A stretch of 64,000 nucleotides of DNA, taken from the NCBI GenBank assembly GCA_002104905.1, contig MCFE01000166.1, forward strand, positions 82,378 through 146,377. The letters are read 5' to 3'. The translations under genes were made by a program, and so were the position numbers. Position 1 is the first letter of the stretch. Each line of letters begins with the position of its first letter. Under the pieces are notes generated by a model. The model was not told the DNA's origin. It did no database searches and saw only the letters and a list, made by a program, of their open reading frames with translations. This document shows, piece by piece, positions 45,376 to 56,620 of the stretch. The stretch is from Basidiobolus meristosporus CBS 931.73. Taxonomy: Eukaryota; Basidiobolomycota; Basidiobolomycetes; Basidiobolales; Basidiobolaceae.

Positions 45376-46415
45376 TTACAAAATCTGGCATTTACTCTTC
45401 TTCTTTTCTTTACCGTTGACCGTGTTGGATCTGCGGTCCCCCTCCTTCGAAGCTCTGATCATCTTGACCACAGAATAGAACGCCTTCTCAACATTGACTG
45501 CTGTCTTGGCTGAGCTTTCGATGAACTCGCATCCCAAGCGCCTTGCCAGAGCAATGCCGTCCTCTTTGGGGACTTCTCGCTCGCTCGTCTTGTCACACTT
45601 GTTCCCTACAATCATCGTGGCGACTTTGTCGGTGTCTTTCACACGAACAATCTGGTCTCGAAACCGCTCGATCCTTTCAAACGTGGAGCGAGAGGTGATT
45701 GAATAGACCAAGAGGAATCCTTCGCCATCCCTAAACAATGCAGGCGGGGTTAGAAAGGACGGGAGTCGGGGGCGAAGGACCCGTGTTGAACATAGGCACC
45801 AACCGAATCCACTGGTCACGAAGCGCCGTATATTCCTCTTTGGGACGGGTGTTGCGATAACAAAGGGAGAAGCAGCGGTCAACTCGATGTACAGGTCTAT
45901 TCTTGTGATGGGGTGCGACTCACCTTGACCAGCTGTATCAAGCACTTCGAGCATGCAGGATTGGTCATCGATCACCGCCTGTTTACGGTAAGAGTCTTCG
46001 ATGGTGGGGTCATACGTCTTGGAGGTTTGGGTTACAATTGTATTCTGGTAAGGTCTATGAGTGTTGACTAACCTCTGCGTGGATTCAGGTAAAGAGCGCA
46101 TCAACAGAAGGCATGAAAGGTGAGCGAGGGAAGGGGCGAGATAAGTGAAATCAGCTCGATAGTTACCAACGAAATGATTCAAACAAAGCTTAGTAAGGTG
46201 GAGAAATAGGAGACAGGGTTAGCTAGTGGTACAGCTGGCCAGCGAGGCGTTAAACTTACCTGAATAGTAAGCGCAGTCTGGCACATTCAGGAGAAGTAAG
46301 GTAGTGTGGGTGGAAGTCAGGAAAAGTAAGTACGTTGTGGACCAACTGCCTTTGGGAGACGCTTTACCTTGCCAACTCCACCATCACCCAAGACCACAAT
46401 TTTGTAAAGAAGCAT
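45376..46415 (-). CDS. RAS: Ras-type small GTPase, 190 aa, 7 exons including a predicted 2-nt exon
   Basis: A membrane-anchored signalling switch. Exons: 46415-46368, 46277-46260 (18 nt), 46188-46167 (22 nt), 46074-46073 (2 nt), 46017-45924, 45837-45804, 45730-45376; 573 nt in frame. G boxes: P-loop GDGGVGK at the N-terminus, switch I YDPTIEDSYRKQ, DTAGQ at switch II, NKCD and ESSAK. The C-terminus is KEKKKSKCQIL, a polybasic stretch plus a CaaX box for prenylation. The 2-nt exon (AG between GCAG and GTTAGT) supplies the reading frame and the Val-Glu before TYDPTIED that nearly all Ras proteins have. The alternative, a GTTGGT donor 4 nt earlier joined straight to the exon at 46017, is in frame but loses those two residues. 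GTTGGT is also the apparent donor at 45803. Confidence 0.9.
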
Positions 46416-46849
46416 GTCCGCTGAATGGTTATCGCCTAACGACGGGGCTACACAGGACAAAGGGGTGGAAGCTGTGGGGGGGGGAAACAAGAAACTGTGT
46501 CGACACGCACGGATAATGGAAGCACTTTCAATACAAAGAACGAACAGTTTTGGAATAAGATGAGGTGTGGGGAGATGTGGAGCAGGTGAGGGGGGGGGCG
46601 AATAAGGTGAGGCTTAAGGTGATTGAGAGTCAATATAACCAGCACACAATGACCGGAAATTAGGAATTCAATGGTGATTCAACAATGCTTCAATCTAACC
46701 ATTTTTGCCACCGCAAAGTCTCAGTCTGAACAAAGACCAAATCCCATTGTTTCTGATGCCAGAAATCGACAAACATACATACCGGCACGAGGGTAGGTTT
46801 TAAGTGTTTATTACGAATGAATCCAATGGTCAACAAATCCGTGGAATGT
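46416..46849. other. Intergenic between Ras and RPS2
   Basis: 5' flank of Ras and 3' flank of RPS2, both on the minus strand. Contains G-runs at about 46476 and 46591. No gene seen. Confidence 0.4.
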
Positions 46850-47632
46850 CTAGTAATTGGTCTTCTTTTCTTGAGCCTTGCTCAAGTAGTCCGAGAACTC
46901 TTGGTAAGGAGCGACTGAGAACTCGGTTTCGGTCCACAAGTCGGGAGTCAAGAAAGTGTAGGTATGGCCAATGGCGGCAAAGGTGGCCTTGACGAAGTTA
47001 CCCAAAGTACGGGTGGAACCACGAGCGGTGGTGTAACAATCGGTGATACCAGCCAACTGCAAAACCTTCTTGGGGGTAGGGGCAGCAACGATGCCAGTAC
47101 CACGAGGAGCAGGAACAAGACGAGTGACGGTGGAGCCGCACTTGCCGGTGACCTTGGCGGGGACGGTATGGGGCATACCAAGGGAAGATCCCCAGTAACC
47201 TCTACGGACAGGGATGATGCTGAGCTTGGCAAGGACAATGGCACCACGGATGGCGGTGGCTACTTCCTTGGCGCACTTGACACCGAGACCAACATGGCCA
47301 TTGGAGTCACCAATGAGAACGAAAGCCTTGAATCTAGTTCTTTGACCGGCAGTGGTTTGCTTTTGGACAGGCATGATCTTGATGACTTCATCCTTCAAAG
47401 TGGGAAGGAAGTAGTCGATGATCTGATACTCCTTGACGGGAAGAGAGAAAAGATAGATTTGCTCGAGGGACTTGATCTTACCATCCTTCACGAGACGGCC
47501 AAGCTTGGTCACGGGAACCCATTCTTTTTCTTCGTCCTTGCGGCCACCGCGACGGCCACGTCCGCGACCACCACGTCCACCACGTCCAAAACCACCACGT
47601 CCACGACTATCGGCCGGTGCAGAGTCAGCCAT
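46850..47632 (-). CDS. RPS2: 40S ribosomal protein uS5 (RPS2), 260 aa
   Basis: A full-length coding exon. uS5 sits at the mRNA entry channel of the small ribosomal subunit and contributes to decoding accuracy. The N-terminal ~30 residues are an RGG tract ([20 protein letters not shown]) typical of eukaryotic uS5 and a target of arginine methylation. The S5 double-stranded-RNA-binding-like domain follows ([20 protein letters not shown], then [20 protein letters not shown]) and then the C-terminal domain ([39 protein letters not shown]). Length and ends match the family. The start is the only ATG before the RGG tract. The gene appears to have an intron in its 5' leader (47636-47704). Confidence 0.97.
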   Translation of the reverse strand: MADSAPADSRGRGGFGRGGRGGRGRGRRGGRKDEEKEWVPVTKLGRLVKDGKIKSLEQIYLFSLPVKEYQIIDYFLPTLKDEVIKIMPVQKQTTAGQRTRFKAFVLIGDSNGHVGLGVKCAKEVATAIRGAIVLAKLSIIPVRRGYWGSSLGMPHTVPAKVTGKCGSTVTRLVPAPRGTGIVAAPTPKKVLQLAGITDCYTTARGSTRTLGNFVKATFAAIGHTYTFLTPDLWTETEFSVAPYQEFSDYLSKAQEKKTNY

Positions 47633-47635
47633 TTG

Positions 47636-47704
47636 CTAATATGAAGACATGAATACCCAATTCGATGGATGCAAAGAGAGAGAAAAATCGGATTCACCAC
47701 TTAC
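47636..47704 (-). other. Predicted 5'-UTR intron of RPS2
   Basis: On the minus strand GTAAGTGGTGAATCC at 47704 and CATATTAG ending at 47636 bound a 69-nt intron that ends 3 nt before the ATG (CAAATGG after splicing). Size and splice sites match the other introns in this island. Introns in leaders are common in fungal ribosomal protein genes. Confidence 0.6.
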
Positions 47705-48641
47705 ATAATCTATTGTCTTAGATATAACCCTGAGGGAAAAATTAGGGAGAAGAAGGAGACTCTTGGCATATAAACAGTATCCTTTAAACCGGATGGCGAA
47801 AATTTTGTGAAGGATGTACCAATCAGTGGATCCGATTTTTTTTTCTTGCCCGATCCATCTGCTGTTGAAATGACCTTACGCTAATCAACAACTAGGGGAG
47901 TTAGACTAGAAGTAAAGCACATCTACAACGGGAGTTAAACTAGAAGCAGAGCTCACCAGCCTCGAGCCACTCAGTGCCCTCCAAAATGCCTTTCTCTGCT
48001 ATTCTCCGCTTGGTTTGTTGTCAGCACATGCTGAGTGAAACTGTTGCGTATCGGGGGCTGATCTCATTTAGACGAATGTTCGATAAAGTAGTGGGTTGAG
48101 GATAACCAGCCTGCCTAAGGGATGGCTTAGACGACCTGAAGGGGTGCCATTTCTGAATCCTTGATTTAGCGATTCTTCCTATTTAAAGTAAATATAATTA
48201 ATAGTTGTGTGGCATTGGACGCCATCAATTGGTTGTTGTTTCAACCACAATATCCAATGGTAACTCAAATGGGGAAGGTTTCGAATGTAGCTTCTGATTA
48301 GACCCCAAGGAGAGGAGGGCGACGCAATATACCGAAGAAGCAACTGTGCATGAGCAGGTGTAGCTGGTGCCATTCGAATGGGTTGAAAGGGAGGATGTTT
48401 ATTCTTATCTCTCAAATCTTTAAAATAAATCGTTTAAATGGGAAGAAGGTAATTAGAAAAGGAAGCAGTGGCGAATATGATATTCCGCTGAAATGTCTTG
48501 CCAAAATATTAGTCATTATGCAAGAGTCTTTTTCAAGAAATCAATGGAATCGTCGTTTTATGTAAGATACAAGTAATCCCTGAGTGAGGCCCACGCTTAC
48601 CACCAATGGTGAGAGACAAGCAATCGGCCTGCCCAGACCGC
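47705..48641. other. Intergenic, RPS2 promoter and VMA3a 3' flank
   Basis: Promoter region of RPS2, with a T-run at about 47838 and a TTTAAACCGGATGG segment at 47783, and the downstream region of the V-ATPase gene. No supported frame. Confidence 0.4.
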
Positions 48642-49145
48642 TTATTGAAGATAGGCACAGAGTTCAGCATCCTTACCAGTGGCTCTGGTGTTCAGGATAA
48701 GTCCGACAATCAACCCGTAAAGACCCAGGACTTCGGCGAAAATGAGAATCAGAATCATACCGACGAAGAGACGAGGCTGCTGCGCAGTAGCACGCACACC
48801 TGCGTCACCAACAACCCCAATAGCAAAACCGGCCGCAAGTCCGGAAAGTCCTACTGAGAGTCCGGCCCCGAGATGGACAAACGCAGTGAAGAGCGACATC
48901 TTGGGTATGAGCGAGCCAGACACCAAGACGGCAACTACAAGCCCGTAAATGGCAATGATACCAGCCATGACAACTGGGACAATAGCCCTCATGACAAGGT
49001 CAGGACGGAGGACACCCATAGCGGAGAGACCGACACCAGACTTGGCGGTACCGTAGGCAGCACCGAAGCTGGCGAAGACGATGGCAGAAGCGCATCCCAT
49101 GGAACTGAAGAAGGGAGCATAGACTGGGCAGAATTGAGTGGCCAT
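48642..49145 (-). CDS. VMA3: V-type ATPase proteolipid subunit c, copy a, 167 aa
   Basis: Subunit c forms the proton-carrying ring of the vacuolar H+-ATPase. Four transmembrane segments are evident, in two repeats: [56 protein letters not shown] and [20 protein letters not shown]. The last contains the essential proton-binding Glu in FAEVLGLYG (about residue 137). [15 protein letters not shown] is the family signature. No intron. The protein is identical to that of copy b at 50107-50610 although the flanking DNA is unrelated. By length and sequence it is subunit c and not c' or c''. Confidence 0.95.
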   Translation of the reverse strand: MATQFCPVYAPFFSSMGCASAIVFASFGAAYGTAKSGVGLSAMGVLRPDLVMRAIVPVVMAGIIAIYGLVVAVLVSGSLIPKMSLFTAFVHLGAGLSVGLSGLAAGFAIGVVGDAGVRATAQQPRLFVGMILILIFAEVLGLYGLIVGLILNTRATGKDAELCAYLQ

Positions 49146-50106
49146 TTTGTTAAAGGAGAAGAGACTTGAGTGAGTCGAAGGGAAGAGGATGAAAGAGCAG
49201 AGAAATACAAAATCGAAATATAAATCCCTTAGATGAAGGTATCAAGTAGCAGGGAAGTGACGGAATCCCTTCATTTAAAAATCAATATTCACCTAACCCT
49301 CCGCCTCCATTACTTCATCATCAAGGCTGGTTGGCCAATGATTGGCTAATAACAAGCTTCTGAAAATTGGTGTTATTCTCACCAACCTCCTACATAATCG
49401 TACGTTAATCCCACATGTTGAATGGATCTCGGAAACAATAGAAACAATTCATACCTGGACCCCATCTTTTCATATTTGCCTGTTGCTGAACGAAATCGAA
49501 TCTTCCAAAATATTTAATACAATACGGAGTTTTTCCACATTTTACTGGTCGCACACGTCTACTAGAGTGGGCTGGATGGATTGGGAGTCTCTATCTGCCC
49601 ATGGCCCACTGCCATGGTTACACGTTGGTCTGTTTAAACAAAGTTTGCTGCAAACAATGTCAAGAGCCTTCAAACCAATCACTCGCCCACCAAGATGTGC
49701 GAAACAGCGTTGGGAGGCTTAGTGCATCCAATTTGGCTACGGGAGGCAAAGTCAGTAAATTTCCATATGCGACCACGCTCCCTGAAATCCCGGAAACTTC
49801 TACTCTACAACACTTTCCTATTGGTGGTAAAATAGGACTAAAATATTACTTGAGGTAATCGTTTATTATTCAAAGTCTCCCCTCCCAATCTACCTCCATT
49901 CCAGGCTGACATTGATCAATTCGATCACTTGTTCGTAAGGGAACAATTAGTTTAGCGAATGGTCGACAAAATAAGTGGTGTTAAATGCTAGGTTCGTACA
50001 GTAATGTGAAAAAGGCAGTTGGTATTATGCTTCTAAGAAATCTGGGAGGAGGTCGAGATCTTAACCTGATGGACTCAGAACTCAGCATCCGTCCTGTCCA
50101 GTCTGC
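49146..50106. other. Spacer between the two V-ATPase c genes
   Basis: 5' flank of copy a and 3' flank of copy b. Frames at 49342-49858 show no family features. The spacer itself is not duplicated on the far side of either gene. Confidence 0.45.
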
Positions 50107-50610
50107 TTATTGAAGATAGGCACAGAGTTCAGCATCCTTACCAGTGGCTCTGGTGTTCAGGATAAGTCCGACAATCAACCCGTAAAGACCCAGGACTTCG
50201 GCGAAAATGAGAATCAGAATCATACCAACGAAGAGACGAGGCTGTTGGGCAGTAGCACGCACACCTGCGTCACCAACAACCCCAATAGCAAAACCGGCCG
50301 CAAGTCCGGAAAGTCCCACTGAGAGTCCGGCCCCGAGATGAACGAACGCAGTGAAGAGCGACATCTTGGGTATGAGCGAGCCAGACACCAAGACGGCAAC
50401 TACAAGCCCGTAAATGGCAATGATACCAGCCATGACAACTGGGACAATAGCCCTCATGACAAGGTCAGGACGGAGGACACCCATAGCGGAGAGACCGACA
50501 CCAGACTTGGCGGTACCGTAGGCAGCACCGAAGCTGGCGAAGACGATGGCAGAAGCGCATCCCATGGAACTGAAGAAGGGAGCATAGACTGGGCAGAATT
50601 GAGTAGCCAT
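50107..50610 (-). CDS. VMA3: V-type ATPase proteolipid subunit c, copy b, 167 aa
   Basis: Encodes exactly the same protein as 48642-49145, in the same orientation, 961 bp upstream. By direct comparison the two 504-bp coding sequences differ at seven positions, all synonymous, while identity stops within a few bases of the start codon and a short way past the stop. Four membrane segments and the proton-carrying Glu are as in copy a. The frame is open four codons upstream without an ATG, so the start is MATQF. A tandem gene pair kept alike by conversion, or a recent copy, would both explain it. Separate promoters suggest separate expression. Confidence 0.95.
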   Translation of the reverse strand: MATQFCPVYAPFFSSMGCASAIVFASFGAAYGTAKSGVGLSAMGVLRPDLVMRAIVPVVMAGIIAIYGLVVAVLVSGSLIPKMSLFTAFVHLGAGLSVGLSGLAAGFAIGVVGDAGVRATAQQPRLFVGMILILIFAEVLGLYGLIVGLILNTRATGKDAELCAYLQ

Positions 50611-51740
50611 CTTATTTTGCAATGGGGAGAGAAAGGATGAAGGAAGGGATTGCTAAAGTGATCTATTTGAAGCAGCGAACGCAGCCCACAAATAACCAAA
50701 AGCCCACCCTACTTAGCAAGCAGGGTGAGAACGCATGATTGGTCAATAGCAACATGACGACCCGAGTTGAATAATTTTCGTTAGTGTAACTCGGATCAAA
50801 TAGAGCGGCTGGAAAGGAAAGCATCTAATGAAATACATAGAGCAGGCACCAACTTAGGAAATCCAGGTAATTTGACTAACAAGAGATCCATTTATTATGG
50901 GGATCACCAAGCTGGAAGACAGACCAAGCATGAGTAGCGATGCACTCGTGCTCGCATACACAGGTGGTTTTCTGTCTAGAATATGGAATCCCCCTAATTT
51001 TCGCTTACAGCGCCACATTCATGTACAGAAGTGGCGATGTGGAAAGAGTTGATCAGGGGTTTTACTTTGTTAGACTTTAGGTTGCCCAATCATCTAGTTT
51101 ACTCACACTACTGGTGCCAGGTGAGGTTCATTTCCACTTCTAGAATTGAAGTCGTATTCTTGACACCACAACAGCCGAACATTTGTACGACCCGGTTGCA
51201 GGTTTAATGTATACAGAGCAAGCTTGTGGAAAACTTTAAACGGAATAAAATTCTATTTTGTGGAATGCTCCAGGCATTGAACATTCTTTTCATGCCGAGT
51301 GCGTGGTCACCTTCCCCGAATAGGGGCTTGCTTGTTGTTGGTTGGTATGCTAACATCTACACCATACAGATATGAGTTTGCATCGCTGCCGAACGCATTT
51401 TCATACTCACCTTCACCAAGTGCTGTTGATGATACATGATTTATTCTCAATGATGCGATTTGTACTAGTGTGAACTGTGATTGAATTGAGCAGCAATCAA
51501 TCTCTGTTTACACGGTGACTACTTTGCGGTCACTAGTCAATCTTTAATCATATAATGTATCCAATCAATCCTTAATCATGTAATGCATCCACTAGTCAAT
51601 CTTTAATCACACAGTGCGCCCACTAATCAAGAAATAACCAGTCACTAACCACATACTGTATGAGTAGATTTATTGGAAATTAAGTGGCTAAAAATACAAC
51701 CTTCCTTTCTTATTTACAGGGAACAAGGGAAGGAGATAGA
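50611..51740. other. Intergenic with a short tandem repeat
   Basis: Promoter of V-ATPase copy b and 3' flank of the DUF229 gene. At about 51533-51632 a unit of roughly 30 bp (CACTAGTCAATCTTTAATCA and variants) is repeated about three and a third times. No supported gene. Confidence 0.5.
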
Positions 51741-53997
51741 TCACTGTGCTGGAAAGCACTTGCACATATCCCCGGGGATTCCAACCTCATCACATCGTCG
51801 ATCGGTTCGAACGGGAGTAAACAAAGAGCTGCCGCCCCACCAAACATCGCGGAACTTGCCTTTCTCAGCCCATCCATCGAGAACGTCCTTTGGTATGACC
51901 TCCTCCCCAACGTAGTGGCCGCCGTCCTGCTTCGTGTCCTCTTCCCAGTACATCAAGTGATTGAATGTGGCAAAGAGATCAAAGGGGGTCACCAACTTCT
52001 GACGATTCTCTTGAAGATGATTGGCCGCGGCCGGGTATTTGTTGATCCACCATTTGGGTAGGAGGGTGGTAAGCATGGGTGCAGCGTTTTCAATTTGTCC
52101 ATTCGAGGTGAAAGCGAAGTTCAACCCCATGTGGAGCCCATGATCAGCAACTAGGAAGATGGCGGTGGAGTTGCGCACCTCTGGGGACAGGTTGGTGATG
52201 AAGTCACTGAAAGAACCATCAAGGACCGGCAAGACATCCCCAGTTCCCTCATGTCCATCAATGAATGATCCCAAGAGGAAGAATTTGTCCCCTTTTTGTT
52301 GGGGAACCTTGTGGTGCATCGAGTCTTTGCCGTAGGTGGTAAGGAACTTATCCATCCACTCGAACATGTAGTCATGAACGGCTCGGCCCACGGTGCACCT
52401 CTTCACGATGGAGTAAGGGCCTTTGAAGTTGCCAAATGGATGGCCATACAGTGGATAATAATCGGGCAAGCAGAAGGGCGAAATCATCTCGTGATCAACA
52501 TCTCCGGTTGACAGATGGTTGTAATCTTGCTCCCAATCGACACAGAGGTCATCTGCACGACCGGTCAAATATCCATGTCGATGATAGGCATCCCAGATGG
52601 CGGTGCTTTGGAACACACTGTCATCGGTGATTCCCATATACATGGCGCGAGTGTTTCTGTTGGTGTTGAAGCCGACGGAGTGAGCGCGGAAGAATTCGTA
52701 GAGCACCAGATCATTGGCGTCATCCAACGCCTCAGGAGGGCTCGAGATGGCTTCGAAGGCCTTAGACGTGCGAGGAAGCTTACGATGGAACTGGCGACGT
52801 GATACAGCGTCCATGAAGATCACCATCACATTCAACTTGTTGTCGATCTTTGGGATTTCCGTTTTAGATTGGGCTTTACGAACGTATGTCAGCAGCTTTT
52901 GATCCTCGCCGCATCTGGCAATGAACGCCTCCCCATAGTCGGTGCGGTAGGGATGGCCGCGAGTATAGGTGACATTCACCATCTTGTTCAGCACGCTCCA
53001 GTGGAAAGTTTTTTCGTTCTTCTCATCGGTGTTGAAGCCGCGAGTGTCAGGCAAAATAGAGATGGATGTTTTGAGGGTAGGATCCGGGCAGTCGATGCTC
53101 ACCACCCCGTCTTCATCGATGGATGCTGTAAATCCTCGAGTCTTTGCGGGCTCAGTGCAGTCCATGGAGCCAGTCCAGAAGTTCTGCGTACGATCAGGAA
53201 GCAGATCCACCCATGGGATTGCTTTCCGCCACTCACAAACCCCGCTCAAATCGACCGGTGCGGTTACCTTCGAGCTCAGCACGCCCAACCCGAAGAACCC
53301 GTGACCCCAGATTCTGTTGTAATGGTAGAGCCTCAATGTGACGACCACGGAGAACAGGGCCAAGAAGCCGACGAGTGTCTGAAGGAAGCGTCTTCCACCC
53401 AGGAATCGGAAGCAGCCGAACAGAAACGCGATCAATAGGTTGGCCGGCACCGCAATCACCAGAAAGATCAAGAAATTGTAAGCACCGTGCTCGTCAAAGA
53501 GCTGTCCGGGTGCTATCCAATAATAAATCAAAAAGTTCATGCATAAGAAGCAACTGAGCAAGGCTCTGACCCGAGCCTTGAGCATCGGGATGCCTTGCAA
53601 GATCATCCAGAGCGCGCAGGTAAAGGCGATCACTGAGGCCACCAGAAAACCACCCAATTTGCCCAAGTGTGAGCGCACCCAATCGATGTCCCCGCCCTCG
53701 AGGGAGCCATTGTAGCACACATGGAACATAACAATGAACGCCAGCAAAAACATCCAGCGGGCAAATCTGGATTTGAGGTTAATCCTGTTGGCGTAGGAAT
53801 GCTCAGGAGCTCTAAAGGGCCCAGAGTTAGTGATTTGGGAAAATGGGCTACGTAGCGTTGGTTGGATGGTTACCTGTCAGTCGACTTACGACGGGGGCCT
53901 CATCATCCCAATTCGCCTGGTCTAATGGAATATATGGTTGTGCAGTCTCTTCAGAGTGGTAGAGGTGGCGAATCCACCCGCGGATACTTCTTTTCAT
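51741..53997 (-). CDS. Polytopic membrane protein with a DUF229 (alkaline-phosphatase-like) domain, about 730 aa
   Basis: Exon 1 53997-53874 (MKRSIRGWIRHLYHSEE) and exon 2 53809-51741 keep the frame (2193 nt); the acceptor is an unusual GAG, so the junction is less certain than the rest. The N-terminal ~230 residues hold about five hydrophobic segments (for example FLLAFIVMFHVCYNG and LVGFLALFSVVVTLRLY). The large C-terminal domain is of the DUF229/sulfatase-like superfamily: metal and nucleophile region NVMVIFMDAVSRRQF, then WEQDYNHL, FFLLGSFIDGHEGTGD and FLVADHGLHMGLNF with the DHG metal-ligand motif. Such proteins are probably metal-dependent hydrolases or transferases of the ER or cell surface, but the substrate is unknown. 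A long antisense frame is a shadow. Confidence 0.8.
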
Positions 53998-55052
53998 TAC
54001 TGAAAGCATTCTCCAGTTGATCCAGGTCTATTCTGAACTATATATAAGAGAAACTGAAGAAACAAATGAAAAGATGAGCCAAGAAAAATGAGTGAGAGCG
54101 TCAGGGAAATTTTCCCAGCTATCGGCCTTATAAACCAATAACGTGCCCTTCTAGATTTAGAAAATCTACGTAGCAAGCCCATGTATTGGTGGATATTGTT
54201 GGATTTTCGACTGAGAATTGAGTCGTAGTCTATTTTACTTAGGTCCAATCATCTTCACCATAGCTGGGACACAAACAGTGGAGAAATGGAAATGGTAGTG
54301 AAAACCAATTTCCACCAATGCCGGTGACTTCGGAATTCATCAACAACTATCGATCAACTGGCCCGCCAAGTAATAGAATCAAGAGTCAAGATCAGAAGGT
54401 GGGCCGCGAAATTGGCCAAACTGGCCAAATTGGTAATCGATTTGCCAAAACAAGATCGAGCCCGGACAAATTAGGAAGGAAAGCAATGTGAGGTTACATT
54501 AGTTCGAAACAGAACCTTTTGTTTGTGACAGGGCAGTGCTACTCACCAACGGCTTAAATACATCCTTATTTCCAGAACATCGCCGTGGAGGTCTTCCGTT
54601 TATCGTCAATAAGTGCCGTTATGTCGGCCAGGTCTGGTTTTCCTAATCAACTTACTTAGGAGTTGCCAAGAATTCCGAGGTAGCAGAGTCATCTACCACG
54701 TTAGGCTTTAATGGAACTGATACTGTTTCTCAGTAATTCAGCCAGACATATTACGGATATTATTTATGAGTTACCAGTAGCATCCGCTTGATGTGATAAG
54801 CCCCCATTGGTTCACTTCTCCACCAATATAGCCATCTACAACATGGAATCCAGTAATACGATCGTCTTAGGGAATAGCCAATGAAAGAGCCCGCTAATTT
54901 ATCTCAGGCTTATTCACGAAAGATGATCATGTTTATTACAAATTGTGAGCTAAATACGAAAGATAAGCATATCTCTTCCAAACTGGCTTTGGATTAACAG
55001 CATTCATTTAACCAACGGTATGGCATCTAGATCTTCTGTAAAGAACGGTATC
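53998..55052. other. Intergenic, no gene seen
   Basis: 5' flank of the DUF229 gene and 3' flank of the Yop1/REEP gene. An 83-codon frame just upstream of 53997 has no recognisable content. ACTATATATAAGAG at about 54037 is a possible TATA element about 45 bp before the DUF229 ATG. Confidence 0.4.
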
Positions 55053-56072
55053 TTAAGGAATCCCCGGATGTGCGGTGGGCGACGAGTCGGAATCGGTATC
55101 AAATCCTATTAGGTCGTCCATATCTCGATCTGAGTAGGACAGATTCGAATCCACAACCACTATGTCATTTTTTTTGGTCCTCTGGCGAAGATTGACATTG
55201 CCTGGAGGTCGGGTCTTGGTCTTTTGGCGCTTCTCTAGCTCTTCTGGCGGATCATTGGTTATCTCTTGTATATCGACAGGATTGGTTGAGCTTCCTGGTT
55301 GTGTTTGCTGTGTAAGGTGTTCCATGATCAAGAGTTGTCCCTGTTCAGGTTTCAATTGGTTAGCATGTTCTTGTCATCAAAGACCCGACCAACACGGATT
55401 TTGATACCTTAGTTAACGACTCCACCGCGGCCTTTTGTAAGGCCTCCACACTTTGCTTGCCCATCCTGACTCCCGTTGTCTTGATTTCTGTCTGAACCTT
55501 CTCTAGCATGGAGTCAATCTCAGACTCGTGCCGTATCAGCGTAGGGTGGATGAAGGTTTTATATAGGTAGGTGGAGCCCTGGAAACATACAAAAGGTTAT
55601 TCTTCCTGAACAGGATAGAGGACTCGTGGTTACCAAACGGGTCTACAGTACCTGTGTCTGAGGCAATATGAGCCACAGAATAAACGCCAGTTTGAGTTGG
55701 TAGTAAAATGGTACCCTTGTTGACAAAAGTGGTTCATTTAGTACCAGAAGCACATAACAAGTTTCTCTAGTCCTAGCCCGCACTTTGATCTCCCTTATTT
55801 AAACAAAAATGGGCTCATACCAGAAGATTATGATGTCGGCTACAAACTCTACTGCGGTGAATAATCCCATCACTATCCAAAACATCAACCAGGTAAGAAG
55901 TTCATCCGAGCGTCGCTCGTCAAGGGCTCTGTATGAAGCATAGGCAGGGTATAGCAACCCGCTAACCGTGCTGAAAACCAAGAACCGGGGTAAGGAGAAG
56001 AGTACAGTAAGGCGAGTACGTATGGAGGGATTATTACCATGCTCCCTTGGTCAAAAGGTAGAATAGGCCCAT
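55053..56072 (-). CDS. YOP1: Yop1/REEP (TB2/DP1/HVA22) ER-shaping protein, 235 aa, 5 exons
   Basis: Exons 56072-56038, 55970-55821, 55715-55652, 55578-55408 and 55340-55053 sum to 708 nt in frame. The family inserts hairpin membrane segments that curve ER tubules. Splicing rebuilds the signature: SGLLYPAYASYRALDERRSD, LLTWLMFWIVMGLFTAVEF, then IIFWVPFYYQLKLAFILWLI followed by LPQTQGSTYLYKTFIHP. After about residue 100 comes an amphipathic helical stretch (EIDSMLEKVQTEIK) and a charged, disordered tail (DTDSDSSPTAHPGIP). The very short N-terminus before the first membrane segment places it nearer REEP1-4 than yeast Yop1. All donors are GT and acceptors AG. Next gene on the same strand is MED21. 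Confidence 0.93.
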
Positions 56073-56620
56073 CGGTTGAGCCAGCGAGGTTGTGGCGAGG
56101 GCTTAGTATGTCTGCTGTGTGTTTAGGTTACGCGATAGTTTAGCAGTCACTACTTAGCGTGAATTATGGTTGTGGTTAGAAAATAGGCGCTGTGAAGCGA
56201 AGCAAGATTTAAAGGGTTTGTATGATGCGCAAAGAGTAAACAGGTTGCCAGCTGGTTGGGAGGTTAAGAAGTTTATACTGCGAAAGGCGAAAAAACTCGC
56301 TTAAACATAGGCTTTGTTTAGGGACAACATCTGACCTCACGTTCGCATATTACAATGAACTTATTCTCCTTGGTCATTCGTAAGGCAAGTGGAATTCCCA
56401 TCACAAACCAATCATATCCCATCTGGGCTGCAATGTGGGTCCAAGCCAAAGATTTGTTTAATCATGCACTTCAGGTGGTGGTGTGTGGAAAATCAAGACT
56501 TGCTATTCAATTACATAAGGCGCTGCACATGGGTGCATCAATCGTGATGAACAAAGCAAACGGACAAAGGGCTTTAACTCTGGGGATATCTTACAACTAC
56601 TGCTATACTTTGAGCATGGC
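56073..56620. other. Intergenic between YOP1 and MED21
   Basis: A 91-codon + strand frame (56355-56630) overlaps the MED21 3' end and shows no known features. TTTAAA at 56209 is a possible promoter element for YOP1. Nothing else seen. Confidence 0.4.

Noticed and set aside
46964-47644. 226-codon + strand frame opposite RPS2
   Set aside because: Antisense shadow of a strongly conserved ribosomal protein gene; Gly/Asp/Thr-rich composition follows from codon bias on the other strand.
48873-49169. Open + strand frames opposite the V-ATPase c genes (also at 50338-50640)
   Set aside because: Both are antisense reflections of the subunit c coding sequence and repeat only because the CDS is duplicated.
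51533-51632. Tandem ~30-bp repeats as a CRISPR-like array
   Set aside because: The units are contiguous and degenerate, without unique spacers, in a eukaryotic intergenic region.
52869-53438. 189-codon + strand frame opposite the DUF229 gene
   Set aside because: Antisense to a well-supported CDS, with no domain of its own.
55139-55165. tRNA B-box-like GATTCGAATCC
   Set aside because: Lies inside the YOP1 coding sequence (encodes DSNLSY), and there is no A box or cloverleaf around it.
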